The notes under the pieces were generated by a model that did no database searches, was not told the origin of the DNA, and saw nothing but the letters and a program-made list of their open reading frames with translations. From positions 1,922,001-1,986,000 of the forward strand of contig NZ_CP046453.1 of the NCBI RefSeq assembly GCF_009734405.1: DNA of 64,000 bases, written 5' to 3'. Origin of the DNA: Corynebacterium comes (GTDB lineage: Bacteria; Actinomycetota; Actinomycetes; Mycobacteriales; Mycobacteriaceae). This document shows, piece after piece, positions 1 to 8,413 of this stretch (its first letter is position 1; each line of letters opens with the position of its first letter). A program made the translations under genes and the position numbers.

Positions 1-377
1 ACCTTGCCACCACTGCGGGGGTCAACATCGACGACGACGCGCCCACCACAGGCTCCACCAACTCCGGTAGCGGTGCCCCGGTACTCCTCGAACATCAGCG
101 AGATCTCGTCGGGGTCGGTGCTCGCGTCCTTAACCCCGTGCGGGGTGAGGGGACGTTTCCCCACCAGCGGGAGCACCGCCCACCCCTGGGAGGCGTGGCG
201 CAGCGCGATTTCCAGGGGGGAACCCCCAGGAGTGGTGGGAGTTGTCTCGCGAATATCTTCACTGGTAAAATCGTTACTAGTGAGAGTGGATTTCCCAACA
301 CCCATTGGAGCCTTCTCCTGTTCGCCCCCGTTGCTTGCCACAGCGGGGGTGATTTCTTTTTCTGGGACACGCATCAT
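1..377 (-). CDS. Bifunctional primase-polymerase (prim-pol), N-terminal part
   Basis: The reading frame starts at ATG 377-375 after a GGAAGGA ribosome site and remains open to the window edge (partial). After about 55 low-complexity residues it reads ALRHASQGWAVLPLVGKRP and then VVVDVDPRSGG, the two N-terminal signatures of the archaeo-eukaryotic prim-pol family (PF09250), including the hhhDhD metal-binding motif. Such proteins prime replication of plasmids, integrative elements and phages. The start overlaps the stop of the upstream gene as ATGA, so it is the distal gene of a coupled operon. A C-terminal helicase part is expected outside the window but not seen. Confidence 0.8.
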   Translation of the reverse strand, partial: MMRVPEKEITPAVASNGGEQEKAPMGVGKSTLTSNDFTSEDIRETTPTTPGGSPLEIALRHASQGWAVLPLVGKRPLTPHGVKDASTDPDEISLMFEEYRGTATGVGGACGGRVVVDVDPRSGGK

Positions 378-655
378 CGGCGTTCCTTCCTGTTGGTGTT
401 CTTGGTGGCTCTCCGAGCCGTTGGGGTGTCCAGGTGGGGCTGAGACCCCTGGGAGCCGTTCGAAACGCTCCGATGTACCAAGACGGGCTGAGGAGGGGTA
501 TCCGGTTCGTTTGACAAGTCCACAACCATGAGCTGAGACACCGACCAGTGCTCTCTCCACGGGCCCCCTGGGACTCGAGTAGCTCGAACCCATACGGGAC
601 GACCGCGATGATCGCTGTACTGGTGGTAACGGACCTCAACGGCTCGGTTAGTCAT
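374..655 (-). CDS. Small hypothetical protein of the integrative element
   Basis: A 93-residue protein beginning MTNRAVEVRYHQYSDHRGRP, with a basic C-terminus. Its ATG overlaps the stop of the upstream gene and its stop overlaps the start of the prim-pol gene (both ATGA), which strongly supports translation as one coupled unit. No recognised domain; position directly ahead of the primase suggests a role in replication or its control, by inference only. No cysteine pairs, membrane segment or signal peptide are evident. Confidence 0.65.
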   Translation of the reverse strand: MTNRAVEVRYHQYSDHRGRPVWVRATRVPGGPWREHWSVSQLMVVDLSNEPDTPPQPVLVHRSVSNGSQGSQPHLDTPTARRATKNTNRKERR

Positions 656-993
656 CGACGTTGTCCTTCCAGGTTCCCGACCGAGGCGGCGATGTTGCCG
701 AGGTGGTGCGCGGTCAGCGCCTGCTGGAACGCTAGGTGCTCCTCGTGGGAGTCGAAACGGATGTACACCCCCACCTCGTCAGCCGGTACGCCCTCGGAAC
801 CGTTATCGCCGGTGAGGAGTGCCCTGTCCTGGAGACTGCCGGGTTCGTCCACCTCGAACATGGCCCTCGGAGTCCCGGTCGGGGAGTCACGTAAGCCGAC
901 GAAGGCGACCCGCGTCCGGGGTGGAATAGGCCCTGCGTTGTCCCTCCACGTGTTGGTGCGCCGTGTCTCAAAATGTGTTTTGGCGGTTGCCAT
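652..993 (-). CDS. Small hypothetical protein of the integrative element
   Basis: A 113-residue protein starting MATAKTHFETRRTNTWRDNA. The middle contains a hydrophobic and acidic stretch (VAFVGLRDSPTGTP, then VGVYIRFDSHEEHLAFQQAL), so it is probably a small folded cytoplasmic protein. The start shares a base with the stop of the preceding 47-codon gene (TAATG) and its end overlaps the next gene as ATGA. Family not recognised. The overlapping arrangement, rather than homology, is the evidence that it is real. Confidence 0.65.
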   Translation of the reverse strand: MATAKTHFETRRTNTWRDNAGPIPPRTRVAFVGLRDSPTGTPRAMFEVDEPGSLQDRALLTGDNGSEGVPADEVGVYIRFDSHEEHLAFQQALTAHHLGNIAASVGNLEGQRR

Positions 994-1136
994 TAGGCTG
1001 CTTCCTCTCGGTTGGTGTCTCCGGCGCGTCCGGAGGGGTCTCCGGCGTCCTCGGAGTGGTCAGACGAGGTTTCGTGGGGGTCGAGACCGGCGAAACGCTC
1101 GGAGACCCACGGGCGATCAGCGCTGTCGGCGGTCAC
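993..1136 (-). CDS. 47-residue acidic hypothetical protein
   Basis: A GTG codon at 1136-1134 overlaps the stop of the upstream gene as GTGA, and the TAA at 995-993 shares its last base with the ATG of the next gene. The 47-residue product (starting VTADSADRPWVSERFAGLDP) is hydrophilic and rich in Asp, Glu and Ser. Nothing identifies its function; phage and element anti-repressors or nuclease inhibitors are often small and acidic, but that is only a general analogy. It fills what would otherwise be the only gap in a fully overlapping operon. Confidence 0.5.
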   Translation of the reverse strand: MTADSADRPWVSERFAGLDPHETSSDHSEDAGDPSGRAGDTNREEAA

Positions 1137-1510
1137 AGGGTGGCCTCCCCTCGGAGGAGTTTGGTAGCTACATCCATCAACTCCCTGCCCAGGGCATAGG
1201 TGTTCTTCATCAACTTCTCCTGATGCTGAACCAGATCGAAGAGAGCCTCCCTGACGATGGGATCGGAGGTGGCTTCAGCGAGGTATCGGATATCATCACG
1301 AATCATGTTGCCGGTGTCCGACAAGTCCATCGCGTGCTCTCCTGCCTGAGCGATCGGAACCCCGCGACCCCACAGGTTCCATTCCTGGAGGGCATCAGCC
1401 GGGGTTCCCTCGTAGCGGGCCTTCATCAAAATCCGGTGTGTGTCGGTCTCGCCCGGCTTGTCCTCGGAGGCCAGACCCTTCCAGGCTGGCGGGCGGTTGT
1501 CGGCGGTCAC
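1133..1510 (-). CDS. Hypothetical protein of the integrative element
   Basis: A 125-residue protein from a GTG start that overlaps the stop of the upstream HTH gene (GTGA). It begins MTADNRPPAWKGLASEDKPG and its second half looks alpha-helical (DIRYLAEATSDPIVREALFD, then LVQHQEKLMKNTYALGRELM). Its first residues (MTADNRPPAW) resemble those of the following small gene (VTADSADRPW), suggesting an old duplication of the leader. No domain recognised. Confidence 0.65.
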   Translation of the reverse strand: MTADNRPPAWKGLASEDKPGETDTHRILMKARYEGTPADALQEWNLWGRGVPIAQAGEHAMDLSDTGNMIRDDIRYLAEATSDPIVREALFDLVQHQEKLMKNTYALGRELMDVATKLLRGEATL

Positions 1511-1770
1511 GCCGCCTCGCCCTGACCACGTGAGCTGGTGTGGGTCTGCTCTTCGAGCCAGTCGAAAAGGTCGCTCCGGCGGTACAGGACGCGACCCAGG
1601 ACGCGGTAAAACCGGGGCTGATCGTCGGCTTCCCTGCGGCTTCGCATGTTAGCCAGAGCCCGGGGGGTCAGGTTTGGGATGATCTTCTGCACGTCGGCGG
1701 GGAGGATGAACGGGTCATCCAGGTAGGGCTGCAGGGGATCAGTGAGACGCGGTTCGGTCGAGTTCGACAC
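1507..1770 (-). CDS. Helix-turn-helix excisionase-like protein
   Basis: An 87-residue protein starting at GTG 1770, chosen because GGAAGG lies 10 bases upstream; an in-frame start farther upstream at 1842 has no ribosome site. The C-terminal half has the MerR/excisionase-type winged helix pattern: a helix pair (PNLTPRALANMRSRREADD) followed by the wing PRFYRVLGRVLYRRSDLFDW. Proteins of this kind act as recombination directionality factors or early-operon regulators in integrative elements. It is the first gene of the leftward operon and diverges from the XRE regulator/integrase pair, so its level probably decides excision. Confidence 0.7.
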   Translation of the reverse strand: MSNSTEPRLTDPLQPYLDDPFILPADVQKIIPNLTPRALANMRSRREADDQPRFYRVLGRVLYRRSDLFDWLEEQTHTSSRGQGEAA

Positions 1771-1801
1771 GGTAGTAGTCCTTCCAGACTCAGTAGGCTT
1801 C

Positions 1802-1825
1802 GCACTGTCGCGACATGGACAGTGC
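1802..1825. promoter_or_regulatory. Inverted repeat between divergent regulator genes
   Basis: GCACTGTC (1802-1809) and GACAGTGC (1818-1825) form a perfect 8-bp inverted repeat with an 8-base spacer. A further half-site ACAGTGC is at 1877-1883, just upstream of the XRE gene start. The repeat lies between the leftward HTH operon and the rightward regulator/integrase operon, the expected place for an operator controlling both. Binding by the XRE protein is inferred. Confidence 0.5.
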
Positions 1826-1901
1826 AACCCCCAGTTAACCACCGGGGAGGCCCTGAGCGCAATGTCTAGACGCCGAACAGTGCTGTGGTAACCTCGCTCT
1901 C

Positions 1902-2444
1902 ATGCCTACTCAGACCCCCCAAGAAACCCTCGCCCGGAACGCCCGCCGACTGCGTGGAGACGAGACCATGGCCAGCGTCGCAGACCGCGCCCGCGCCCTC
2001 GGCGCTACCTGGTCCAGCGGCACCATCGGAGGTATCGAAGCAGGGCGAGCCAAAGTCACCGTGGAGACCCTGGTCCTGCTTGCCGCAACCCTCGAAACGA
2101 CCGTTCCGGAGCTGCTGGCCACGGAGGGGGACGTGGCGATCACCGACGAGCTAATCCTTCGTCCGGGCTCGCTCCCCCGCCTTCTCGCCGGTGGCCACGT
2201 CGAACCGACCAGGGCCCTCAACGTGCCACCACCTGTGGCCCAGCCGACCAGCACCGAGAAGCGGGTCGCGGCGACGCTGGGAATCGACCCTGAGACGCTG
2301 CAGGAGCTAGCCCAGCAGTTGTGGTCTCGCAGTTACGAGGCGGAGCGGGACGGACGAGCCGGAGAGGGAGCCACCCGCCAGGCAAAGGCAGCGGCCACCC
2401 GCGAACTGCAAGCAGAGATCCGGGAGGAGCTGGACCGTGGGTAA
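1902..2444 (+). CDS. XRE-family helix-turn-helix regulator
   Basis: A 180-residue protein. Residues about 7-72 form an XRE/Cro-type HTH (LARNARRLRGDETMASVADR, TIGGIEAGRAKVTVETLVLL, then AATLETTVPELL). The C-terminal half is Ala/Glu/Arg-rich and probably helical (dimerisation or integrase coupling unknown). The ATG has no clear ribosome site, so the message may be leaderless. The stop lies 8 bases inside the integrase gene, so the regulator and integrase are co-transcribed. Likely the repressor that maintains the integrated state. Confidence 0.8.
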   Translation: MPTQTPQETLARNARRLRGDETMASVADRARALGATWSSGTIGGIEAGRAKVTVETLVLLAATLETTVPELLATEGDVAITDELILRPGSLPRLLAGGHVEPTRALNVPPPVAQPTSTEKRVAATLGIDPETLQELAQQLWSRSYEAERDGRAGEGATRQAKAAATRELQAEIREELDRG

Positions 2445-3591
2445 CACACAGCCCTACACCCTGGCCTCCGGTCAGCGACGGTGGGAGCACCGGTACCGGC
2501 GACCGGACGGCACCGACACGCGCAAGCGCGGGTTTCAGACCAAGCGGGATGCTGAGCGCTGGGCGGCTGTCAACGCGGTCAGCCTGGACACCGGGACATG
2601 GACCGACAGGTCGTTGGGTCGCCAGACCGTAGCGGAAGCCGCCCGCAAGTGGCTAACCGTGAAAACCCCAGCCCTGGCACCCAAAACGGCGCTGCAGTAC
2701 AGCCACGCGGTGGACCATATCTGCAAGACCGGCAGGCTCGGTGGGGTGCCTCTTGGCAAGGTCCGCGCTGCCACTATCGAGGAGTGGTTAGCGGCGCTGG
2801 CTGCCACCGGTCTGTCGGCCAAGTCGATACGCACCTACGCACAGCCCCTCTCACAGGTGCTGGACCGGGCCGTCCGGGATGGTCGAATACCGGCCAGCCC
2901 GTTTCACGAGGTGTCCCTGCCACGGGTCGCCAGGACCGAGATGATAGTCCCCACGCCAGAGGGGGTGGCTCTCGCGGCGGAGGCGGCGGGGGCCTACGGT
3001 CCTGTGATCGAGTTCCTGGCCCAATCGGGGCTGAGGTGGTCCGAGATGGCCGGGCTGCAGGTCCGGGACGTGGCCCTGGACCGTAGGCGGATCTACGTGC
3101 GCCGCCAGCTGTTCGAAGTGGGAGGCAAGCTGCAGGAGGGCCCCCCGAAGCACGGGAAACAACGGGTGGTCCCCACGACTGACCGGGTGGTGGGACTGTT
3201 ACGGGAACAAACCCGGGGCAGGGCTCCGACCGATCTGGTTTGGACCACCATGCGGGGTGCTCCTCTGCGCAACGGAAACGCCCGGAAGCAGTGGTGGAAC
3301 CAGGCGGTCGCGGCTGCTGGCCACCCGGGGTGGACGCCCCATGTTCTGCGCCACTACTTCGCGTCCACGGCGATCTCGGCGGGCGCTTCGATCAAGGCGT
3401 TGGGGTCGGTAATGGGCCACTCCTCGGAGGCCTTCTGCCTGAGGCAGTACGGCTGGCTCATGCGCGATGACCTGGACTCGTTCGTGGATGATCTATCACG
3501 GCGTTTCAGTGGTGGAGGCCAATCGGAGGCCACGGGCTCCGACCACGGGGGGTGGGACTTGGCCGCAGGGCCCGGACCTGCGAAAACTTAG
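2437..3591 (+). CDS. int: Tyrosine recombinase/integrase
   Basis: A 384-residue site-specific integrase starting at GTG 2437 (GGGAGGAG ribosome site inside the upstream gene). It shows an N-terminal AP2-like arm-binding region (RRWEHRYRRPDGTDTRKRGF), a core-binding SAM-like domain around residues 60-165, and the catalytic domain with the R-H-x-x-R-H-Y set: LAQSGLRWSEMAGL (first Arg), HVLRHYFAS (His-x-x-Arg), and MGHSSEAFCLRQYG (His and the Tyr nucleophile). The stop codon is adjacent to the 3' end of tRNA-Val, its probable attachment site. Confidence 0.95.
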   Translation: MGNTQPYTLASGQRRWEHRYRRPDGTDTRKRGFQTKRDAERWAAVNAVSLDTGTWTDRSLGRQTVAEAARKWLTVKTPALAPKTALQYSHAVDHICKTGRLGGVPLGKVRAATIEEWLAALAATGLSAKSIRTYAQPLSQVLDRAVRDGRIPASPFHEVSLPRVARTEMIVPTPEGVALAAEAAGAYGPVIEFLAQSGLRWSEMAGLQVRDVALDRRRIYVRRQLFEVGGKLQEGPPKHGKQRVVPTTDRVVGLLREQTRGRAPTDLVWTTMRGAPLRNGNARKQWWNQAVAAAGHPGWTPHVLRHYFASTAISAGASIKALGSVMGHSSEAFCLRQYGWLMRDDLDSFVDDLSRRFSGGGQSEATGSDHGGWDLAAGPGPAKT

Positions 3592-3664
3592 TGCGCTCTG
3601 ACGGGCTCGAACCGCCGACCTACTGGGTGTAAACCAGTTGCTCTTCCAACTGAGCTAAGAGCGC
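3592..3664 (-). tRNA. tRNA-Val (anticodon UAC)
   Basis: A full cloverleaf reads on the minus strand: acceptor GCGCTCT/AGAGCGC, D arm TAGCTCAGTTGGAAGAGC, anticodon stem ACTGG/CCAGT with loop TTTACAC (anticodon TAC), and T loop TTCGAGC. CCA is not encoded. The 3' end is the attachment site of the element at its left. Confidence 0.95.
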
Positions 3665-3733
3665 TGGAAAGTGACCGGCAGCGGTGACTGTCGGTCAAGC
3701 TCCGAGAAGATTACCACGAGGTCCCGGAAAGGT

Positions 3734-4162
3734 TTATTTCTGGGGTCCGCTGGCCTCGAGGCAGGAACCCTGCCAGGTGCCCAGGCGGGCCGCCTTGGTC
3801 TGGACCAGGCCGGCGAGCTGTGCGGATTCAGAGATCTCGCCCGGCACGATGGTGCCCGGCTTGCCTGAACCTGGGGTCAGCAGCCAGATGCGTCCGTGCT
3901 CGGCGAGGGGGCGAATTGCGTCCACGAGGCCATCGACGAGGTCCCCGTCGTCTTCGCGCCACCAGAGGAGGACGACGTCGCAGAGCTCATCGGTGTCCTC
4001 GTCGAGCAGTTCCTCGCCGATGACATCCTCCACGGCCTCGGAGATCCTGGAGTCGCAGTCCTCATCCCAGCCGAGTTCCTGAACGGTCATCCCGGCTTTG
4101 ATAGCGAGAATCTGTGCGTATTCCTGGGCGTTTTTCTGCACCACGCCCGGAGCGTCCACCAC
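3734..4162 (-). CDS. DUF3052 family protein
   Basis: A conserved actinobacterial protein of 142 residues. Start GTG 4162 was chosen because AAGGAGG precedes it by 7 bases. Recognisable features are KAGMTVQELGWDEDCDSRIS followed by an acidic stretch (EDVIGEELLDEDTDELCDVV), then LLWWREDDGDLVDGLVDAI and a C-terminal GRIWLLTPGSGKPG segment. The fold resembles a nucleotide-free Rossmann-like domain and the function is unknown. In mycobacteria and corynebacteria this gene lies next to aceE, as here, so the context confirms the family. It diverges from aceE. Confidence 0.85.
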   Translation of the reverse strand: MVDAPGVVQKNAQEYAQILAIKAGMTVQELGWDEDCDSRISEAVEDVIGEELLDEDTDELCDVVLLWWREDDGDLVDGLVDAIRPLAEHGRIWLLTPGSGKPGTIVPGEISESAQLAGLVQTKAARLGTWQGSCLEASGPQK

Positions 4163-4207
4163 TGTTTTTTCCTCCTTGTTGTCGGCCGGTTCCCGTCTGG
4201 AACCCAC

Positions 4208-4560
4208 CGTATTCGATTACTGCTAGGCAGAATACAAGGTAATGCCAGGATTTTCCGCTTTTCGCATAGGTCATACCAGGTTATTGCCACGGGGGTAAGC
4301 GGTCTGATTCGCAAACTGCGCCCCCTTTTTCCCGCCCCACAGGCTCCCGTACAGGGGATGAGCACGGGATACGCGGATGGAGGGGGCGTCGAGAAGCAGG
4401 GGGGCCTCGGGGCGCCTTTTCTTCACAAGGTTTGCAACTACCCTCCCGAGCCTTGGCGGATGAATGCACGTATCCTTGATAGCGACATTCGGGCTCGTGC
4501 GGAACACCTAACCGACGGGCCCGTTGCTCCACCTCATCACCACAAACCTGGAGGCTAGAC
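4208..4560 (+). promoter_or_regulatory. aceE upstream region with a RamB-like motif
   Basis: This 350-bp divergent intergenic region carries the promoters of DUF3052 and aceE. At 4427-4440 the sequence AAGGTTTGCAACTA resembles the binding motif of RamB, a regulator known to repress aceE in C. glutamicum. No convincing -35/-10 pair could be assigned. A GGAGG ribosome site sits 7 bases before the aceE ATG. RamB binding here is inference. Confidence 0.4.
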
Positions 4561-7314
4561 ATGGCAGAAGACCTGAACGCTAACGGCGCCAAGGACGACT
4601 CCAACTTCCCGCTCATTCGCGACGGCGTTGCTTCGTACCTCAACGACTCGGACCCCGAGGAGACCCGCGAGTGGATGGACTCCCTCGACGGCCTGCTCTC
4701 GGAGTCTTCGCCGGAGCGAGCCCGTTACCTCATGCTGCGTCTTCTGGAGCGTGCCTCGGCCAAGCGTGTCCCGCTGCCGAACCTGACCTCCACTGACTTC
4801 GTCAACACCATCCCCACCACCATGGAAGTCGACTTCCCGGGCGATGAGGACATGGAGAAGCGCTTCCGCCGCTGGATCCGCTGGAACGCCGCCGTCATGG
4901 TGCACCGCGCCCAGCGCCCCGAGATCGGCGTCGGTGGCCACATCTCCACCTACGCCTCCGCCGCCCCGCTCTACGAGGTCGGCTTCAACCACTTCTGGCG
5001 CGGCAAGGACCACCCGGGCGGCGGCGACCAGATCTTCTTCCAGGGACACGCCTCCCCCGGCATGTACGCACGCGCCTTTCTCGAGGGTCGCCTGAGCGAG
5101 GAGGACCTCGACGGCTTCCGCCAGGAGGTCTCCCGCGGCGAGGGCAACGGCATCCCCTCCTACCCGCACCCCCACGGCATGCCCGATTTCTGGGAGTTCC
5201 CGACCGTCTCCATGGGCCTGGGCCCGATGGACGCGATCTACCAGGCACGCTTCAACCGCTACCTGCACAACCGCGGCATCAAGGACACCTCCCAGCAGCA
5301 CGTGTGGGCCTTCCTGGGTGACGGCGAGATGGATGAGCCGGAGTCCCGTGGCCTCATCCAGCACGCGGCGCTGAACAACCTGGACAACCTCACCTTCGTG
5401 GTCAACTGCAACCTGCAGCGCCTCGACGGCCCCGTCCGCGGCAACACCCAGATCATCCAGGAGCTGGAGTCCTTCTTCACGGGCGCCGGCTGGAATGTCA
5501 TCAAGGTGGTCTGGGGCCGCGAGTGGGACGAGCTGCTGGCCAAGGACAAGGACGGCGCCCTGGTCACCGTCATGAACACCACCCCGGACGGCGACTACCA
5601 GACCTTCAAGGCCAACGACGGCGCCTACGTCCGCGAGCACTTCTTCGGCCGCGACGAGCGCACCCTCAAGCTGGTCGAGGACATGAGCGACGAGGAGATC
5701 TGGGCCCTGCCCCGCGGTGGCCACGACTACCGCAAGGTCCACGCCGCCTACAAGCGCGCCATGGAGACCAAGGACAAGCCGACCGTCATCCTCGCCTTCA
5801 CCATCAAGGGCTACGGCCTGGGCCACAACTTCGAGGGCCGCAACGCGACCCACCAGATGAAGAAGCTGACCGCCGAGGACCTCAAGGCCTTCCGCGACAA
5901 GCAGTCCATCCCGATCCCCGACGAGGCCCTCGACGCCGACCCGTACCTCCCGCCGTACTACCACCCCGGCGAGAACGCCCCGGAAATCCAGTACATGAAG
6001 AAGCGCCGCGAAGAGCTCGGCGGCTTCCTCCCGGAGCGTCGCTCCACCTACACCCCGCTGCAGGTCCCGGACCTGGACAAGCTGCGTTCCGTCCGCAAGG
6101 GCTCCGGCAAGCAGGAGGTCGCCACCACCATGGCGCTCGTGCGCACCTTCAAGGAGCTCATGCGCGACAAGGAGCTGGGCAGGCGCGTCGTGCCCATCAT
6201 CCCGGACGAGGCCCGCACCTTCGGCCTGGACTCCTGGTTCCCGACCCTGAAGATCTACAACCCGCACGGCCAGAACTACGTCCCCGTCGACCACGACCTG
6301 ATGCTGTCCTACCGTGAGGCCACCGACGGCCAGATCCTCCACGAGGGCATCAACGAGGCCGGCTCCATGGCCTCCTTCATCGCCGCCGGCTCCTCCTACG
6401 CCACCCACGGCGAGGCGATGGTGCCGCTGTACATCTTCTACTCGATGTTCGGCTTCCAGCGCACCGGCGACAGCGTCTGGGCCGCCGCCGACCAGATGGC
6501 ACGTGGCTTCCTCATCGGCGCCACCGCCGGCCGCACCACCCTGACCGGTGAAGGCCTGCAGCACATGGACGGCCACTCCCAGATCCTGGCCTCCACCAAC
6601 CCGGGCGTCGTCTCCTACGACCCGGCCTTCGCCTACGAGATCGCCCACCTGCTCCACGAGGGCATCGACCGCATGTACGGCCCGGGCCGCGGCGAGAACG
6701 TCATCTACTACCTCACCGTGTACAACGAGCCGGTCTCCCAGCCGGCCGAGCCGGAGAACCTGGACGTCGAGGGCCTGCACAAGGGCATCTACCTCTACTC
6801 CCCGGCTTCCGATGCCGGCGCCGACGGCCACGAGGCATCCATCCTGGCCTCCGGCATCGGCATGAGCGCCGCGCTGCGCGCCCGCGAGATCCTGGCTGCG
6901 GACTATAATGTCCAGGCCAACATCTTCTCCGTCACCTCCTGGGTCGAGCTGGCCCGCGACGGTGCGGCGAAGAACAAGGAGCAGCTGCGCAACCCGGCCG
7001 CCGAGATCGAGGTCCCCTTCGCCACCAAGCAGCTCAACCAGGTCGACGGCGAGACCTTCGTGGCGGTCTCCGACTTCGCCACCGACCTGCAGGAGCAGAT
7101 CCGTGCCTTCGTCCCGGGCGAGTACATCGTCCTGGGTGCCGACGGCTTCGGCTTCTCCGACACCCGCCCGGCCGCGCGCCGTTACTTCAACATCGACGCC
7201 GAGTCCGTCGTCGTCGCCGTCCTCATGGGCCTGGCCCGCGAGGGCAAGATCGACATCTCCGTGGCCGCCCAGGCCGCCGAGAAGTTCAACCTGGACGACC
7301 CGACCGTGGTCTAG
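4561..7314 (+). CDS. aceE: Pyruvate dehydrogenase E1 component (homodimeric)
   Basis: A 917-residue thiamine-diphosphate enzyme, the usual length for the family. It decarboxylates pyruvate and acetylates the lipoyl domain of E2 to feed the TCA cycle. The ThDP/Mg2+ motif is visible as [14 protein letters not shown] to ALNNLDN (GDG...NN, around residues 254-280). The N-terminal region ([13 protein letters not shown]) matches AceE of actinobacteria. In corynebacteria E1 stands alone, away from E2, and works in a mixed pyruvate/2-oxoglutarate dehydrogenase complex. Codon use is strongly C-ending, typical of highly expressed core genes. Cytoplasmic; followed by a hairpin. Confidence 0.98.
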   Translation: MAEDLNANGAKDDSNFPLIRDGVASYLNDSDPEETREWMDSLDGLLSESSPERARYLMLRLLERASAKRVPLPNLTSTDFVNTIPTTMEVDFPGDEDMEKRFRRWIRWNAAVMVHRAQRPEIGVGGHISTYASAAPLYEVGFNHFWRGKDHPGGGDQIFFQGHASPGMYARAFLEGRLSEEDLDGFRQEVSRGEGNGIPSYPHPHGMPDFWEFPTVSMGLGPMDAIYQARFNRYLHNRGIKDTSQQHVWAFLGDGEMDEPESRGLIQHAALNNLDNLTFVVNCNLQRLDGPVRGNTQIIQELESFFTGAGWNVIKVVWGREWDELLAKDKDGALVTVMNTTPDGDYQTFKANDGAYVREHFFGRDERTLKLVEDMSDEEIWALPRGGHDYRKVHAAYKRAMETKDKPTVILAFTIKGYGLGHNFEGRNATHQMKKLTAEDLKAFRDKQSIPIPDEALDADPYLPPYYHPGENAPEIQYMKKRREELGGFLPERRSTYTPLQVPDLDKLRSVRKGSGKQEVATTMALVRTFKELMRDKELGRRVVPIIPDEARTFGLDSWFPTLKIYNPHGQNYVPVDHDLMLSYREATDGQILHEGINEAGSMASFIAAGSSYATHGEAMVPLYIFYSMFGFQRTGDSVWAAADQMARGFLIGATAGRTTLTGEGLQHMDGHSQILASTNPGVVSYDPAFAYEIAHLLHEGIDRMYGPGRGENVIYYLTVYNEPVSQPAEPENLDVEGLHKGIYLYSPASDAGADGHEASILASGIGMSAALRAREILAADYNVQANIFSVTSWVELARDGAAKNKEQLRNPAAEIEVPFATKQLNQVDGETFVAVSDFATDLQEQIRAFVPGEYIVLGADGFGFSDTRPAARRYFNIDAESVVVAVLMGLAREGKIDISVAAQAAEKFNLDDPTVV

Positions 7315-7329
7315 TTTCCCTGGTTCGAT

Positions 7330-7382
7330 GAAAACCGCCCACTACGCTGCCCCTTCCCGGGGTGGTGTGGTGGGTGGTTTTC
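7330..7382 (+). terminator. Hairpin after aceE
   Basis: GAAAACCGCCCAC pairs with GTGGGTGGTTTTC around a second complementary segment (GCCCC/GGGGT). The stem begins 16 bases after the aceE stop. The T run is part of the stem, so termination efficiency is uncertain. Confidence 0.7.
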
Positions 7383-7407
7383 GTTGTGCGGCGGGGCTGG
7401 GGGCGGT

Positions 7408-7740
7408 TTCGCACCCCCCTAAGGTGCTTGTCCGGTGGCTCCCGAGGCCTTGAGGGGGTGCGAGATTCCGGAACCCGGCCGGGCCGCGCTTCTCGACGCC
7501 CCCGGTCGGCTATCCCTGCGATCCATCCACTTCGCACCCTCCCAAGGCCCTCGTCCGGCACATCCGGAGGCCTTGCAGGGGTGCGAGATTCCGGAACCCG
7601 GCCGGGCCGCGCTTCTCGACGCCCCCGGTCGGCTATCCCTGTGCTCCATCCACTTCGCGCCCTCCCAAGGCCCTCGTCCGGCGCATCCGGAGGCCTTGCA
7701 GGGGTGCGAAGTGGATGGCCCGCTTCTCGACGCCCCCGGT
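7408..7740. repeat. Tandem array of a 123-bp intergenic repeat
   Basis: Two near-identical 123-bp units start at 7445 and 7568 (each beginning AGGCCTTG) and a third, internally deleted unit starts at 7691; a diverged partial unit lies at 7408-7444. Each unit contains AAGGCC...GGCCTT arms that can form a hairpin. At 7646-7718 the array forms a long hairpin with outer arms CCATCCACTTCGC and GCGAAGTGGATGG. No gene is convincing in this stretch; an open frame through it is a by-product of the repeats. Confidence 0.85.
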
Positions 7741-7777
7741 ATCCTGAGGGAAGAGCCGCCTAAGGAGAGCCCACCCC

Positions 7778-8413
7778 ATGAACCCGAGCATGAACCGTCC
7801 GATGCAGCCTCGTGACGAGGACCGTGAGCAGCTCCAGGCCGACCTCACCCGACTCGTGGGTGCGGGGCGCCTGCAGTTCGAGGAGTTCGACCGCCTGACG
7901 GAAGTGGTGTGGTCGACCAGGGACAAGGCGGTCCTGGACCGCATCCGGGCGCAGTACCTCACGTACCACGCACCCCAGGCCCAGCCACCCCAGCCGGTGC
8001 CGATGGCTCAGCCCGGCGCGCAGTACGTGCGGCCGGTGGAGGGTCAGCCGGCGGTCTCGACGATGGGTAACATCCGGCGCACCGGGACGTGGACGGTGCC
8101 GGAGTATTCGGTCTTCAGGCTGACGGGCTCGTCCCTGCATCTGGACCTGCGCCTGGCGAATGCGGCGGCGCCGGTGTGCACGTTCGAGATTCAGGCGGCG
8201 ATGTCGTCGATAGAGATCATCGTGCCGCCGGGGGTCTTCGTGGAGAACCGGATCAAGGACCTGTTCTCGACGGTGAACATCCAGACCACTCAGCCGCTGC
8301 CCGGCGCGCCGCGGGTGGTGTTGACGGGGTCCATCAAGGGATCGGGGCTGAGTGTGCAGACGAAGCAGGCGCCCTCGCAGAACAGCCTGTGGAACCGGCT
8401 GCTGGGAAACTAG
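7778..8413 (+). CDS. DUF1707 domain protein with LiaF-like C-terminus
   Basis: A 211-residue protein with AAGGAG upstream of its ATG. Residues about 13-65 (REQLQADLTRLVGAGRLQFE then EFDRLTEVVW) form the DUF1707 SHOCT-like domain common in actinobacterial envelope-stress proteins. A Pro/Gln-rich linker follows, then a beta-rich C-terminal domain (SSIEIIVPPGVFVENRIKDL) of the type found in LiaF/cell-wall-active-antibiotic response proteins. No membrane segment is apparent. Function unproven; the family suggests a role in sensing envelope state. Its stop overlaps the stop of the convergent hydrolase gene. Confidence 0.8.
   Translation: MNPSMNRPMQPRDEDREQLQADLTRLVGAGRLQFEEFDRLTEVVWSTRDKAVLDRIRAQYLTYHAPQAQPPQPVPMAQPGAQYVRPVEGQPAVSTMGNIRRTGTWTVPEYSVFRLTGSSLHLDLRLANAAAPVCTFEIQAAMSSIEIIVPPGVFVENRIKDLFSTVNIQTTQPLPGAPRVVLTGSIKGSGLSVQTKQAPSQNSLWNRLLGN

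Larger units (their letters stand above)
1..3591. mobile_element. Right end of an integrative element in tRNA-Val
   Basis: The segment ends exactly at the discriminator base of tRNA-Val(UAC), with a tyrosine integrase gene as the last gene. It also carries an excisionase-like HTH gene, an XRE regulator and a primase-polymerase gene running off the window. Integrase next to the tRNA 3' end plus a prim-pol replication gene is the layout of actinomycete integrative (and conjugative) elements; some phage satellites share it. The other end, any transfer genes and the second att site lie outside the window, so its class is open. Confidence 0.8.

Noticed and set aside
4555..6831. Very long open frame antisense to aceE (758 codons)
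   Set aside because: It mirrors the codon bias of the highly expressed aceE gene (GC-rich third positions), has Val/Gly/Ala-rich sequence with no domain, and aceE is unmistakable on the other strand.
7435..7815. Open frame through the 123-bp repeats with repeated peptide units
   Set aside because: The peptide repetition follows from the DNA repeat; no ribosome site, and it runs into the DUF1707 gene in another frame.
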